This document shows, piece after piece, positions 34,687 to 42,920 of a stretch of DNA of 64,000 nucleotides. A program made the position numbers and the translations under genes. The notes beneath the pieces were generated by a model. The model made no database searches. It saw only the letters and a program-made list of their open reading frames with translations, and had not been told where the DNA came from. The DNA is taken from positions 1 through 64,000 of the forward strand of contig JAEOUA010000003.1 of NCBI GenBank assembly GCA_016839555.1, in the 5' to 3' direction. Every line of letters begins with the position of its first letter. The stretch's first letter is position 1. Source of the DNA: Promethearchaeota archaeon (GTDB lineage Archaea > Asgardarchaeota > Lokiarchaeia > Sigyniarchaeales > SOKP01).

Positions 34687-35121
34687 ATGAGTGAAAACTT
34701 AAAAGATAAAATGGAAAAAGTTAATGAAATATTAGAAGTTTCGGTTCCTATTGTAAAAATTTTTGAGGGGCTTATTGTCGCTTCGGTTATTGGTACTTTA
34801 GACACCGAGAGAACGCAACGAATTATAGAGAATTTATTAGAAAAGGTAGTTAAAGAGGAAGCTCGAATTGTTCTTTTTGATATAACCGGCGTTCCAACAG
34901 TAGATTCCCGAACAGCTCAACACTTAATTGATACCGCTTCTGCAATCCGTCTTTTAGGATCAGAAGTAATAATCACAGGAATTAATCCTACCATAGCTCA
35001 AACATTAGTACATATAGGTATAGCTCTCTCAGATATCAAGACAGCTAGAAGTTTAGCGTTAGGGGTTGAAATGTCCTTGGAGATTCTCAATAAGAAAATT
35101 GTTAGTAAAGATAGCGAATAA
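34687..35121 (+). CDS. RsbR-like STAS-domain protein
   Basis: The 144-residue protein is a single STAS domain of the RsbR type: IVLFDITGVPTVDSRTAQHLID, then IRLLGSEVIITGINPTIAQTLVHIGI, which closely follows the C-terminal half of bacterial stressosome proteins. It lacks the N-terminal sensory domain found in RsbR paralogues, so sensing must come from elsewhere, such as the kinase/regulator pair downstream. The phosphorylated Thr of RsbR (VDT) corresponds here to Ser74. It is the first gene of the set RsbR-RsbS-RsbT-kinase/phosphatase-histidine kinase-response regulator. Confidence 0.85.
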   Translation: MSENLKDKMEKVNEILEVSVPIVKIFEGLIVASVIGTLDTERTQRIIENLLEKVVKEEARIVLFDITGVPTVDSRTAQHLIDTASAIRLLGSEVIITGINPTIAQTLVHIGIALSDIKTARSLALGVEMSLEILNKKIVSKDSE

Positions 35122-35142
35122 GATTAGAGGTTAAAAGTTTTA

Positions 35143-35502
35143 ATGTCAGATTTAAAGGAATCTATTTCAATCAATAAAATTCGTAATGCCATATTAGTAA
35201 AAATACCAGCGAATGCTACGGATGAAGAAATGGAGATCCTACAAGAAAAAATTTTAAAAAAAATAAATGAATATAACATCAATGGTGTGATTTTGGATAT
35301 TTCAAATATAGAAATAGTAGACTCTTTTTTTGCAAGAATTATTGCTGAAACAACTCACATGGTCAATCTTATGGGAGGGAAAGCGGTTGTAACAGGAATG
35401 AAACCAAGCGTTGCTATAACGACAGTGGAATTGGGTTTTAATCTAGAAAACATAAATTTTGCATTGAATGTAGATAAAGGCCTTGATTTATTAAATCTGT
35501 AG
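35143..35502 (+). CDS. RsbS-like STAS-domain protein
   Basis: This 119-residue STAS protein has ILDISNIEIVDSFFARII and VNLMGGKAVVTGMKPSVAITTVELGF, matching RsbS. Ser61 in VDSFFAR aligns with the Ser59 that RsbT phosphorylates in the Bacillus stressosome. It starts 21 bases after the RsbR-like gene and is followed by the RsbT-like kinase, in the same order as in bacterial stressosome operons. In known systems RsbR and RsbS build a large scaffold that holds RsbT until stress. Confidence 0.88.
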   Translation: MSDLKESISINKIRNAILVKIPANATDEEMEILQEKILKKINEYNINGVILDISNIEIVDSFFARIIAETTHMVNLMGGKAVVTGMKPSVAITTVELGFNLENINFALNVDKGLDLLNL

Positions 35503-35568
35503 TATATTAGATAAAACCACATTAAAATATTAATTTGATTTTAAAAAGAATTTTAAGAGAAAAAGATA

Positions 35569-35979
35569 TTGAATAAAGAAGATAAAGGAGAATTAGAGAT
35601 AAAAAGTGAAACTGACCTAATTCGGGTTAGAAGGTTATTACGCGAAATCACCCATAATATGGGGTTCCGTACAACCGATATTACTCGAATCATAACTGCA
35701 GCATCAGAATTAGTTAGGAATACAGTTGATTATGCTGGGAAGGGAATGATGAATTGGTATATAATATCAACCGATAATAAGGAAGGAATTAAAATAATTT
35801 TTACGGATAATGGTCCTGGTATCCCTGATATTGAAAAAGCAATGGAACCAGGATTTTCTACTTCAAATTGTTTAGGAATGGGATTATCTGGTACGAAAAA
35901 ATTGATGGATGAAATGGAGATTAAATCTGAAGTAGGCAAGGGAACAACAGTAATTATTAAAAAGTGGTTAAAGTCTTAA
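35569..35979 (+). CDS. RsbT-like serine kinase (switch kinase)
   Basis: A 136-residue GHKL kinase with the RsbT layout: N-box ASELVRNTVDYA, G1 box FTDNGPGIPD and G2 box GMGLSGTKK. It should phosphorylate the STAS partners above and be held by them. The start is a TTG at 35569, 66 bases after the RsbS-like gene. Its stop overlaps the next gene's ATG (TAATG), indicating translational coupling. It lacks the coiled coil of histidine kinases. Confidence 0.88.
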   Translation: MNKEDKGELEIKSETDLIRVRRLLREITHNMGFRTTDITRIITAASELVRNTVDYAGKGMMNWYIISTDNKEGIKIIFTDNGPGIPDIEKAMEPGFSTSNCLGMGLSGTKKLMDEMEIKSEVGKGTTVIIKKWLKS

Positions 35980-36986
35980 TGGGGAAAGAGGAATGGATGA
36001 TGGAAGTTATTCATCCAAGGGATAAGATAAGAGTTAGGAATAAAGCAAGAATAATTGCAAAAGAAATTGGATTTATTAAGGAAAAGACAATAGAAGAGAT
36101 TGTGATCACCGTAAGCGAATTGGCCTCCAATTTAATCAAACATGCTAAAGGTGGAAAAATAGTAATTAATTCATTAGAAGAAAAAGGCAAAAAGGGTATT
36201 CAAATAGAATCCATAGACAAAGGACCAGGTATTGATGATATAGAGTTAGCGATGGTTGATGGTTTTTCAAAGAATAGTGGTTTAGGTTTTGGTTTAGGAA
36301 CAATTAATCGATTAATGGACAGTTTTAAAATAACTTCTCGAAAAGGTTTTGGAACTCACATTATTGTCAAACGATGGATACAAGAAGGTTTTGAAAAAGA
36401 AATATTTCCCCTTGATATTGGTGGAGTTTCTAAACCTTATCCAGGATTAAAAGTGAATGGGGATGCATTTATTATCAAAAGATGGAAGGAAAAGATATTA
36501 ATTAGTGTGATTGATGGTTTAGGGCATGGTCCAATGGCTAATAGCGCGTCAAATATAGCATTAAGATATATTAAAAAGAATTTCGATCAATCACTTAATC
36601 AAATCATTCGCGGTGTACATATGGCATGCCAACATTCTCGAGGTTTAGTAATGGCTTTAGCAAGACTTGATTTAATAAATAAGGATATTTTCTTTACGGG
36701 TATTGGTAACATTGAAGTGCGAATATTTGGTAATAAAATGCAAGATTCTTTTATATCTCGAAGAGGTATTATGGGGCGCAATATACCAACACCTAAAATT
36801 ATGAAACATCATTGGGAACCTGGTTTTATAATGATTTTATTTTCTGATGGTATAAAATCAAGATGGCAATGGAAAGATTATTCTTATTTATTAGATAAAC
36901 CAGCAAGATTTATTGCTTATCGTATGTTGGAAGACTTAGCAAGAGATGACGATGATGCTACAATAGTTGTTGTGAAAGAATATTGA
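35979..36986 (+). CDS. RsbW-like kinase fused to an RsbX/SpoIIE-like phosphatase
   Basis: This 335-residue protein has an N-terminal GHKL kinase domain (SELASNLIKHA, DKGPGIDD, GFGLGTIN; about residues 10-130). A C-terminal PP2C-type domain follows, with GDAFII, ISVIDGLGHGP, ILFSDGIKSRW and DDDDATIVVVK, where Asp residues bind metal. The pairing of a switch kinase with an RsbX-like phosphatase fits resetting of the STAS partners. The ATG at 35979 overlaps the RsbT-like stop (TAATG); a GTG five codons upstream is less likely. Such fusions occur in bacterial RsbRST modules, and finding one in an archaeal genome points to transfer. Confidence 0.85.
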   Translation: MGKEEWMMEVIHPRDKIRVRNKARIIAKEIGFIKEKTIEEIVITVSELASNLIKHAKGGKIVINSLEEKGKKGIQIESIDKGPGIDDIELAMVDGFSKNSGLGFGLGTINRLMDSFKITSRKGFGTHIIVKRWIQEGFEKEIFPLDIGGVSKPYPGLKVNGDAFIIKRWKEKILISVIDGLGHGPMANSASNIALRYIKKNFDQSLNQIIRGVHMACQHSRGLVMALARLDLINKDIFFTGIGNIEVRIFGNKMQDSFISRRGIMGRNIPTPKIMKHHWEPGFIMILFSDGIKSRWQWKDYSYLLDKPARFIAYRMLEDLARDDDDATIVVVKEY

Positions 36987-37007
36987 AAGATAATTTAGTA
37001 TATTAAA

Positions 37008-38288
37008 TTGAGAAACTTAAAGGTGTTTTATATTAAAAAAGAAGAATTAAACAAAATATTAAAGGAACAACAAGATACAATTCAAAAGCTAACTGAAGAA
37101 TTAATAGAATCTAACCGAGGCATGATAGCTTTAACGCTTGAGTTAGAAAAAGCTCAAGAAGAATATCAAAATATATTTGAAAATAGTATATTAGGTATTT
37201 ATAAAACTACAGGTAATAATCGCTTCAAAATAGTAAATCCTAAAATGGCAAAAATTCTAGGCTATGATACCCCCGAAGAAGTTATTGAAAATATAGATGA
37301 TATTGATACTCAAATATATGCATCTTCTGATGAGCGAGATGATTTTAAAATATTAATAGAAAAATATGGTGCTATTTCTGATTTTGAATTAAAAATCTAT
37401 GATAAAGAAGGTAACCAAAAATGGATTTTAGAAAATACTAGATTGCTCACAGACGAAAAAGGTCGATTTTTGGGATATGAAGGAATAGTTCAAGATATAA
37501 CTGAAAGGAAAAAAATTGAAGAATTAGAAAAAAAAAATTATGAATTACAGGAATTAAATAAAAAGTTAGAAAAATCCAAGAAAATGTATCATGAAGCATA
37601 TATTAGAGCTGAATTATATAAAGATCTATTCGCTCATGATATTACTAACATTTTGCAAGGGATATTTTCGGGAATGCAATTTTGTGAAATGACACTTAAA
37701 AATCCTGAGGAAATAAAAGATAATATAGAGATAATAAAAAATCAAATTATGAGAGGAGCGAATTTAGTTTCTAACATTCGAAATCTTTCAAAAATTGAGG
37801 AAGGTGGAATAGAGCTTGAGGAAAGGAATATTTGTAAGGATTTAAATGATTCTATTATTTTTATAAAAGATATTCTCCCTGAACGAAGAAAGAACATCCA
37901 ATTCGATTCTATCGATAAAAGATACATTGTTCTAGCTAATAATTTTTTAAAAATTGTGTTTGATAACATCTTGTTCAATGCGGTACAACACAATAAGAAT
38001 TCCATAGTTGAAATTATAATTAGAATTATAAGGGAGAAAAGATGGGATATTAACTTTATTAAAATTGAATTTATAGACAATGGTAAGGGCGTTCGCGATA
38101 TTCGTAAAGAAAAGATCTTTAAAAGGGGATACAATGAAATTGGAAGCATTTATGGGACGGGTTTGGGTTTATCACTGGTAAAAAAAATAATTGAAACTTA
38201 CAATGGAGAAATATGGGTTGAAGATAGGATCAAGGGAGATTATAATAAGGGAAGTAAGTTTATTATATTAATCCCAGAGGTGAATTAG
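37008..38288 (+). CDS. PAS-domain histidine kinase
   Basis: The 426-residue soluble kinase has an N-terminal coiled coil (1-50), one PAS domain (about 55-165, ending GYEGIVQDITERK), a second coiled coil, the phospho-acceptor His210 in LFAHDITNILQ, and a HATPase with DNGKGVRDI and GTGLGLSLVKK. It lacks membrane helices, so it senses a cytoplasmic cue. The start is a TTG at 37008, 21 bases after the phosphatase gene. The kinase sits between a stressosome-like module and its own response regulator, which begins 1-2 bases after its stop, so it is likely to act in the same pathway. Confidence 0.9.
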   Translation: MRNLKVFYIKKEELNKILKEQQDTIQKLTEELIESNRGMIALTLELEKAQEEYQNIFENSILGIYKTTGNNRFKIVNPKMAKILGYDTPEEVIENIDDIDTQIYASSDERDDFKILIEKYGAISDFELKIYDKEGNQKWILENTRLLTDEKGRFLGYEGIVQDITERKKIEELEKKNYELQELNKKLEKSKKMYHEAYIRAELYKDLFAHDITNILQGIFSGMQFCEMTLKNPEEIKDNIEIIKNQIMRGANLVSNIRNLSKIEEGGIELEERNICKDLNDSIIFIKDILPERRKNIQFDSIDKRYIVLANNFLKIVFDNILFNAVQHNKNSIVEIIIRIIREKRWDINFIKIEFIDNGKGVRDIRKEKIFKRGYNEIGSIYGTGLGLSLVKKIIETYNGEIWVEDRIKGDYNKGSKFIILIPEVN

Positions 38289-38289
38289 A

Positions 38290-38655
38290 CTGGAAAAAGT
38301 TTTTATTGTTGAAGATGAACCTACAGTTCAATATTTTTATAAAAAACTTTTAAACATCAATGGTTTTGAAGTGTTGGGTGTTGCAGAGGACGGAGAAGAA
38401 GCTATTCGCATGTTCAAATCGTTCAAGAAGAAACCAAAAATAATTTTAATGGATCAGCGAATGCCAGTAAAAACGGGACTAGAAGCTACAAAAGAGATTT
38501 TACAAATAGATAATAAAGTAAAGATTATTTTTGTTAGTGCTGATTTATCTATTAAAGAAGAAGCCTTATCTATTGGAGCTTTTAGCTTTTGGGATAAGCC
38601 CTTTTCAATAGATCAATTAATAGAGGAGATTAAAAATGCAATTATGGCTTGTTAA
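38290..38655 (+). CDS. Response regulator (receiver only), non-canonical start
   Basis: The frame encodes a complete 121-residue receiver domain: acidic pocket VEDE (Asp9), phosphoacceptor Asp55 in ILMDQRMP, Ser in FVSAD and the conserved Lys in FWDKPFS. It lacks an output domain, like CheY. No ATG, GTG or TTG lies before the pocket: the first such codons are at 38368-38371 and would remove strand 1, helix 1 and Asp9. CTG at 38290 (one base after the kinase stop) or ATT at 38284 must be used if the protein is functional. The gene is fifth in line after the STAS proteins and coupled to the kinase. Confidence 0.8.
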   Translation: MEKVFIVEDEPTVQYFYKKLLNINGFEVLGVAEDGEEAIRMFKSFKKKPKIILMDQRMPVKTGLEATKEILQIDNKVKIIFVSADLSIKEEALSIGAFSFWDKPFSIDQLIEEIKNAIMAC

Positions 38656-38855
38656 TTTTAATTTCTGATTAAATCCCACATTGTACATTCCCTTTATCTA
38701 TTCTGTTTTTTATTTTATAGATGTTTAATAAAATTTCTACCAATTAGTCATTTGTATATTAAAGAACGTCTCAATATTTCAAAAATGAATTTATTTGAAA
38801 ATAAAAATATATATTATATATATCCAAAATATTACATTTTATTGCTTTTTATAAT

Positions 38856-39962
38856 ATGATTAAAATAAGAGCTCCAGGAAGGATAACTCTATTTGGAGAG
38901 CATCAAGACTATCTCAATTATCCAGTAATTTCAATGGCTATATCTAAATATATTTATTTAAAAGCAGAGAGAATATCTGATAAAAACTTTTTAATAAATT
39001 TAGCAGATATTAATAAAACTATTGAAATTCCCTTAACAAATAAAGAAGTGGACTATGAATTGAAAAGAGACTATTTGAGAAGCGGCTATAATCATTTATT
39101 AAGAAAGGGCTTTAAATTTGAAAAAGGCTACAAAATAACAATTTCGGGAGATATTCCCATGAATGCTGGCGCCGCTAGTTCTTCTGCCTTAGTTATCGCA
39201 TGGCTCTATTTTTTATATTTAATTTCAAAATATAAGGTTAATAAATCTCAATTAGCTTTAGATGGCTATAATACTGAAGTAAAAGAATTTGGAGAGGCAG
39301 GAGGCAAGATGGATTTTTTTACTTCTGCTTATGGAGGGCTTTTAAATCTAAATTTAAATACAAAAATACCGATTATTAAAAAATTTAATATAATTTTAGA
39401 TGGAATTATACTTGGAGATTCATTAGAAAAAAAAAATACCGTAGAAGATTTAAAGGGAACTAAAATAGAATCTATAAAAGCGTTTAGAGCGCTAAAGAAT
39501 ATTATTCCTTCATTTAATAGATTCAACACTCCATTAGAAGAGATAAAAGGGCATCTTAGGAGTATAGAGAAACCGTATCAGAATAAAATAATTGGAAATA
39601 TAATTAATAGAGATCTAACAAAACAGGCAAAAAATTTATTGTTGACATATAAATCTAAACTTCACAAGAATATCTTATCTAAAAGAAATTCAATCTATTT
39701 TTATAAAAAATTAGGAAATTTACTTATTAAACATCAGCAACAATTAAGAGATAATATTAAAATATCTACTAAAAAAATTGATAATATGATTTCAAGTTGT
39801 ATAAAAGCTGGAGCATATGGTGGGAAAATTAATGGATCGGGCTTTGGAGGTACTATGTTTGTGCTCGCTCCTGGAAAAGAGAAAGAAGTATATAAGATTA
39901 TAAAAGAGCTTGGAGGCAAACCATATAAAATAAAGAGTAGCCTTGGAGTTGGAACCTTTTAA
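38856..39962 (+). CDS. GHMP-family sugar kinase (galactokinase-like)
   Basis: The 368-residue protein shows three GHMP motifs: the N-terminal RAPGRITLFGEHQDY, the phosphate loop GDIPMNAGAASSSALVIA, and the C-terminal GGKINGSGFGGTMFVLAP. Motif 1 (GEHQDY) is close to galactokinase GEHTDY, where the Asp/Glu bind the sugar. A heptose or fucose kinase is also possible. About 190 AT-rich bases separate it from the response regulator, so it is probably transcribed separately. Length is normal for the family. Confidence 0.8.
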   Translation: MIKIRAPGRITLFGEHQDYLNYPVISMAISKYIYLKAERISDKNFLINLADINKTIEIPLTNKEVDYELKRDYLRSGYNHLLRKGFKFEKGYKITISGDIPMNAGAASSSALVIAWLYFLYLISKYKVNKSQLALDGYNTEVKEFGEAGGKMDFFTSAYGGLLNLNLNTKIPIIKKFNIILDGIILGDSLEKKNTVEDLKGTKIESIKAFRALKNIIPSFNRFNTPLEEIKGHLRSIEKPYQNKIIGNIINRDLTKQAKNLLLTYKSKLHKNILSKRNSIYFYKKLGNLLIKHQQQLRDNIKISTKKIDNMISSCIKAGAYGGKINGSGFGGTMFVLAPGKEKEVYKIIKELGGKPYKIKSSLGVGTF

Positions 39963-40359
39963 TAATATTTCAAGTCCATTAAAATAAGGATCCATTAATA
40001 AAATTAAAAATATTATTTTCTCGGATAATAAATTCTAACAATTTTAATATAATATTTCCAAGTATATATTTTATACAATTATTTTAGAAATATAAATATC
40101 AAAAAATAAAGTCAGGAAAAGAAATAGCGAGGATAAGAGATAAAAATTTAAATTTTAATAAATAGAAGAACCAGAGGGATTCCATATAATATCAAATAAT
40201 AATGAGTTTTTCTTAAATTCGAAAAAAAAGATGAAATTATTACTAAATCATTTAAAGTCAGTAAAATATGATGATCTAGCTATTTTTTTTTCACATTTCA
40301 TAATGAAATTAATGACTGTGCAAAATATTAAGAAATGAAAAATTAAAATAACTAGCATA
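39963..40359. other. Intergenic region before the MNT/HEPN pair
   Basis: About 400 AT-rich bases with no convincing gene. A 35-codon ORF (40231-40338, MKLLLNHLKSVKYDD...) ends shortly before the nucleotidyltransferase gene. No inverted repeats or RNA genes are recognised. The promoter of the toxin-antitoxin pair must lie near its end. Confidence 0.35.
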
Positions 40360-40749
40360 ATGAAGAAAGAAATTAAAGTAAAGGTTAAAAATCTTTTAGA
40401 AGAAATACAAAATTTGGATTTATATTCTCAAATTGAATTTATAGTATTATACGGTTCAGCATTGTCTAATTCATATTTGAAGGATAGTGATATAGATATT
40501 TGTATATATCTTTCGAATAAAAAAAATAGGAAAGAATTTGTTGAATTTCGTTTAGAACTTTTAAAAAAAATTGAAGAGAATTTTGATATACAGATTTTTC
40601 AATTATTACCAATTTATGTTCAAATAGAAGTATTAAAAGGCGAGATTCTCTATGTAAAGGATTTGGATAAAATGTATGAAATTGCATATAATACTATTGA
40701 GGAATATGAAGACTTTTATCCGCTCTTTAAAGATTATATAGAAAGGTGA
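40360..40749 (+). CDS. MNT-type nucleotidyltransferase (antitoxin of a HEPN/MNT pair)
   Basis: This 129-residue minimal nucleotidyltransferase has VLYGSALSNSYLKDSDIDICIYL, the GS-x(n)-DxD motif of the family (G and S, then two Asp residues). In HEPN/MNT systems it is the antitoxin and in some cases adds AMP to the toxin. It ends with TGA at 40747-40749, six bases before the TTG start of the HEPN gene, with an AGGTGA sequence over the junction that can serve as its ribosome-binding site. Confidence 0.85.
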   Translation: MKKEIKVKVKNLLEEIQNLDLYSQIEFIVLYGSALSNSYLKDSDIDICIYLSNKKNRKEFVEFRLELLKKIEENFDIQIFQLLPIYVQIEVLKGEILYVKDLDKMYEIAYNTIEEYEDFYPLFKDYIER

Positions 40750-40755
40750 ATAATT

Positions 40756-41190
40756 TTGAAAGATTTAAGAATTGATATTATTAAAACAAAATTAAAAATT
40801 ATCGAAGAAAATATTGAAATCGTTAAAAAATTCCTTCCAAATACTTTCAAAGAATTTAAATCTTTAGGATTATTAAAAGATGGCATATATAAGAAAATTG
40901 AGGCTTCTATTCAGGAGACATTAAAAATCTGTTCAATTATTAATGCTGACTTAAATTTAGGAATCCCAGCTAATAGAGAGGATATAATTTCTTCCTTGTT
41001 TGATAAAAAAATAATATCGAAAAAAATGAGAAAAATTATTCATGAATTAAAAGGATTTCGAAATTTTTTGGTTCATCGCTATGGGGAGATTAATGATAAG
41101 ATAGCATTTGATGATATTAAAAATGGTTTAGCAGATTTTAGTTTATTTAAAAAAGAAATAAATAATTTCTTAAATTCTCTTGATTTATAA
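40756..41190 (+). CDS. HEPN-domain RNase toxin (DUF86 type)
   Basis: The 144-residue all-helical protein carries the HEPN active motif R-x4-H as RNFLVHRY (near residue 105) in a context typical of DUF86 (ELKGFRNFLVHRYGEIND). HEPN toxins cut RNA; the MNT partner next to it neutralises them. Start is TTG 40756, with AGGTGA 8 bases upstream. The pair is complete, with no visible lesions. Such pairs are common mobile defence and stress modules in archaea. Confidence 0.85.
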   Translation: MKDLRIDIIKTKLKIIEENIEIVKKFLPNTFKEFKSLGLLKDGIYKKIEASIQETLKICSIINADLNLGIPANREDIISSLFDKKIISKKMRKIIHELKGFRNFLVHRYGEINDKIAFDDIKNGLADFSLFKKEINNFLNSLDL

Positions 41191-41254
41191 GCTATACAAA
41201 AAAATAACGAAAATAAAAAAACATAATTAGTTGTAGAAATTGGGTTAATAAATT

Positions 41255-42007
41255 TTGAAGGCAATTATTTTGTGTGCAGGATATGGAAACAGGATGCTAC
41301 CTCTTACAAATAATTACCAAAAAAGTATGCTACCTATTCATGGGACTCCCCTTTTGGAATATATAATAGAGGGTCTTAAGTATGCTGGTTTTGAGGATTT
41401 GATTTTTGTAGTAGGATACCTTAAGGAACAGGTTATAAATTATTTTAATAAAGGGTCTCGTTTTAATATTAATATAGAATATGTGGAACAAACTGAATTA
41501 AATGGGACTGGTGGAGCCCTCTTATTATGCGAAGACTTGATTTTAGAAGAGCATTTTTTTCTTACTTGGGGAGATATTTTAGTTCCATATCTAATTTACA
41601 AAAAGGTTTATGATACATATAGAGAAGAGAAAAATGATTTTATTTTAGTTAGTAATTATCAAGAAAATCTTCAGAAAGGATGTGCTATTTATTGCGAAGG
41701 TAATTTTTGCACAAAAATGGTTGAAAAACCCCCTAAAAATGAGAGTGATGAAACTAAGTTAAATAATTGTGGGATTTTTATTTTGTCAAAAGATATTTTC
41801 GAAATCTTAAAAGAAATAAATTATTCGAAGAGAGGTGAACTTGAAATCCCAGACGCCATTAGTCGGGGTATACAAGAATATAATTGGAAAGTTAGAGTAA
41901 TTAAAATGAAAGATGGTGAATTTCGAGGGGATTTTGGAGATCCAGCAATTTATAAAAAGCTTAATGAAAAAAAAAATTGGTTAAATGATTTAAAACCTTC
42001 TCATTAA
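41255..42007 (+). CDS. Glucose-1-phosphate nucleotidyltransferase-like protein
   Basis: This 250-residue nucleotidyltransferase has the signature ILCAGYGNRMLPLT (G-x-GxR), then MLPIHGTPLLEYIIEGLKYAG, GGALLLCEDL and LTWGDILVP. It uses a sugar phosphate and an NTP; similarity to dTDP/UDP-glucose pyrophosphorylases is general. Start is TTG at 41255. The usual second metal site lies in GEFRGDFGDP (Asp). About 65 bases separate it from the HEPN gene. The substrate is unknown. Confidence 0.8.
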   Translation: MKAIILCAGYGNRMLPLTNNYQKSMLPIHGTPLLEYIIEGLKYAGFEDLIFVVGYLKEQVINYFNKGSRFNINIEYVEQTELNGTGGALLLCEDLILEEHFFLTWGDILVPYLIYKKVYDTYREEKNDFILVSNYQENLQKGCAIYCEGNFCTKMVEKPPKNESDETKLNNCGIFILSKDIFEILKEINYSKRGELEIPDAISRGIQEYNWKVRVIKMKDGEFRGDFGDPAIYKKLNEKKNWLNDLKPSH

Positions 42008-42103
42008 ATTTTAGCATCATTATCTAATCAGTGTATTTATATATTCAATCTGTCAATTCTATAAGTATAATCATCTATAATTTGTTAGAGAAAAATATAT
42101 TAC

Positions 42104-42301
42104 CTAATGATCTTTTTTTTTAATTCTCTTACAATCAGCAACACAATAATGCCAAATTGCCTCGACTAAAAAAAATATAGATAGAAAACCAAATACCGCT
42201 GACCACCACTCAGAGCGAAAAAAAGACCAAACTAGAACTAAAATCATCCCGGTAACCAATAAAACTGAACCATGTATCTCTAAACTCATTATATCGTCCA
42301 T
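42104..42301 (-). CDS. Small two-TM membrane protein
   Basis: The 65-residue protein has two membrane helices (about 12-28 and 34-52) and a basic end (CKRIKKKDH). It has two Cys (HYCVADC) close to the membrane. It lies in the opposite direction to its neighbours, with its own 5' region. I do not recognise it; ATG start and composition suggest a real gene. Confidence 0.5.
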   Translation of the reverse strand: MDDIMSLEIHGSVLLVTGMILVLVWSFFRSEWWSAVFGFLSIFFLVEAIWHYCVADCKRIKKKDH

Positions 42302-42428
42302 TTTTTAACCACTATATTCATGATAAGATTATATAATATACATAAAAGATATTTGATGATAAAAAATATTTGGAAATTTTAAAAATGAAGAGGTATTGGA
42401 AATTTTTTATGTAAAAAAAATAGGAATT

Positions 42429-42836
42429 TTAATTGATAAAAATATCATTAAAATCCATATCTAATAATTCTGAAATCTTTTTTAAAAAATCTTCGTTGAA
42501 TGCTTCAGACAGTTCTTCTTCATTGATTTCAGTTAAGGATAATAATTTGCTATAGGAAATTTCTAACTTTTCAGCTATCATTTTGGATTCTTTTACAGAT
42601 AAAGATTCGATTTTATCTTTAATTATTGGCACTCTGAAAAAGATTTCATTTAAAGGTTTTTCTAATACCTCGGAAATTTTAAAAGATAAGGTAAGAGAGG
42701 GATTATAATCGCTATTTTCTAGATAATAAATAGTTTGACGAGAAACACCCACGCGGTCTGCTAACTCTTGTTGAGTTAAGCCCTTTTCCTCACGAAATTC
42801 TTTCACACGTGTTTTAATTCTTTTCTTGAATTTCAA
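42429..42836 (-). CDS. XRE-family transcriptional regulator
   Basis: The 135-residue protein starts with an XRE helix-turn-helix (about residues 8-65): FREEKGLTQQELADRVGVSRQTIYYLENSDYNPSLTL. A helical 60-residue tail follows, with SVKESKMIAEKLEISYSKLLSL that may form a dimerisation or second helix-turn-helix region. It follows the membrane PH/XRE protein gene by 84 bases on the same strand. The two HTH domains are similar, so they may bind related sites. Targets unknown. Confidence 0.85.
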   Translation of the reverse strand: MKFKKRIKTRVKEFREEKGLTQQELADRVGVSRQTIYYLENSDYNPSLTLSFKISEVLEKPLNEIFFRVPIIKDKIESLSVKESKMIAEKLEISYSKLLSLTEINEEELSEAFNEDFLKKISELLDMDFNDIFIN

Positions 42837-42920
42837 GTGTTCCTCACCCAGAGATTTTAGTTAAAAAATTTTAATTGATTATTTTGAAAAGAATAAAAAA
42901 ATATATAATATTTAAAAAAA

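Noticed and set aside
34687..38655. Idea that the Rsb-like module controls a sigma factor
   Set aside because: Archaea do not use sigma factors and none is encoded here; the output must be something else.
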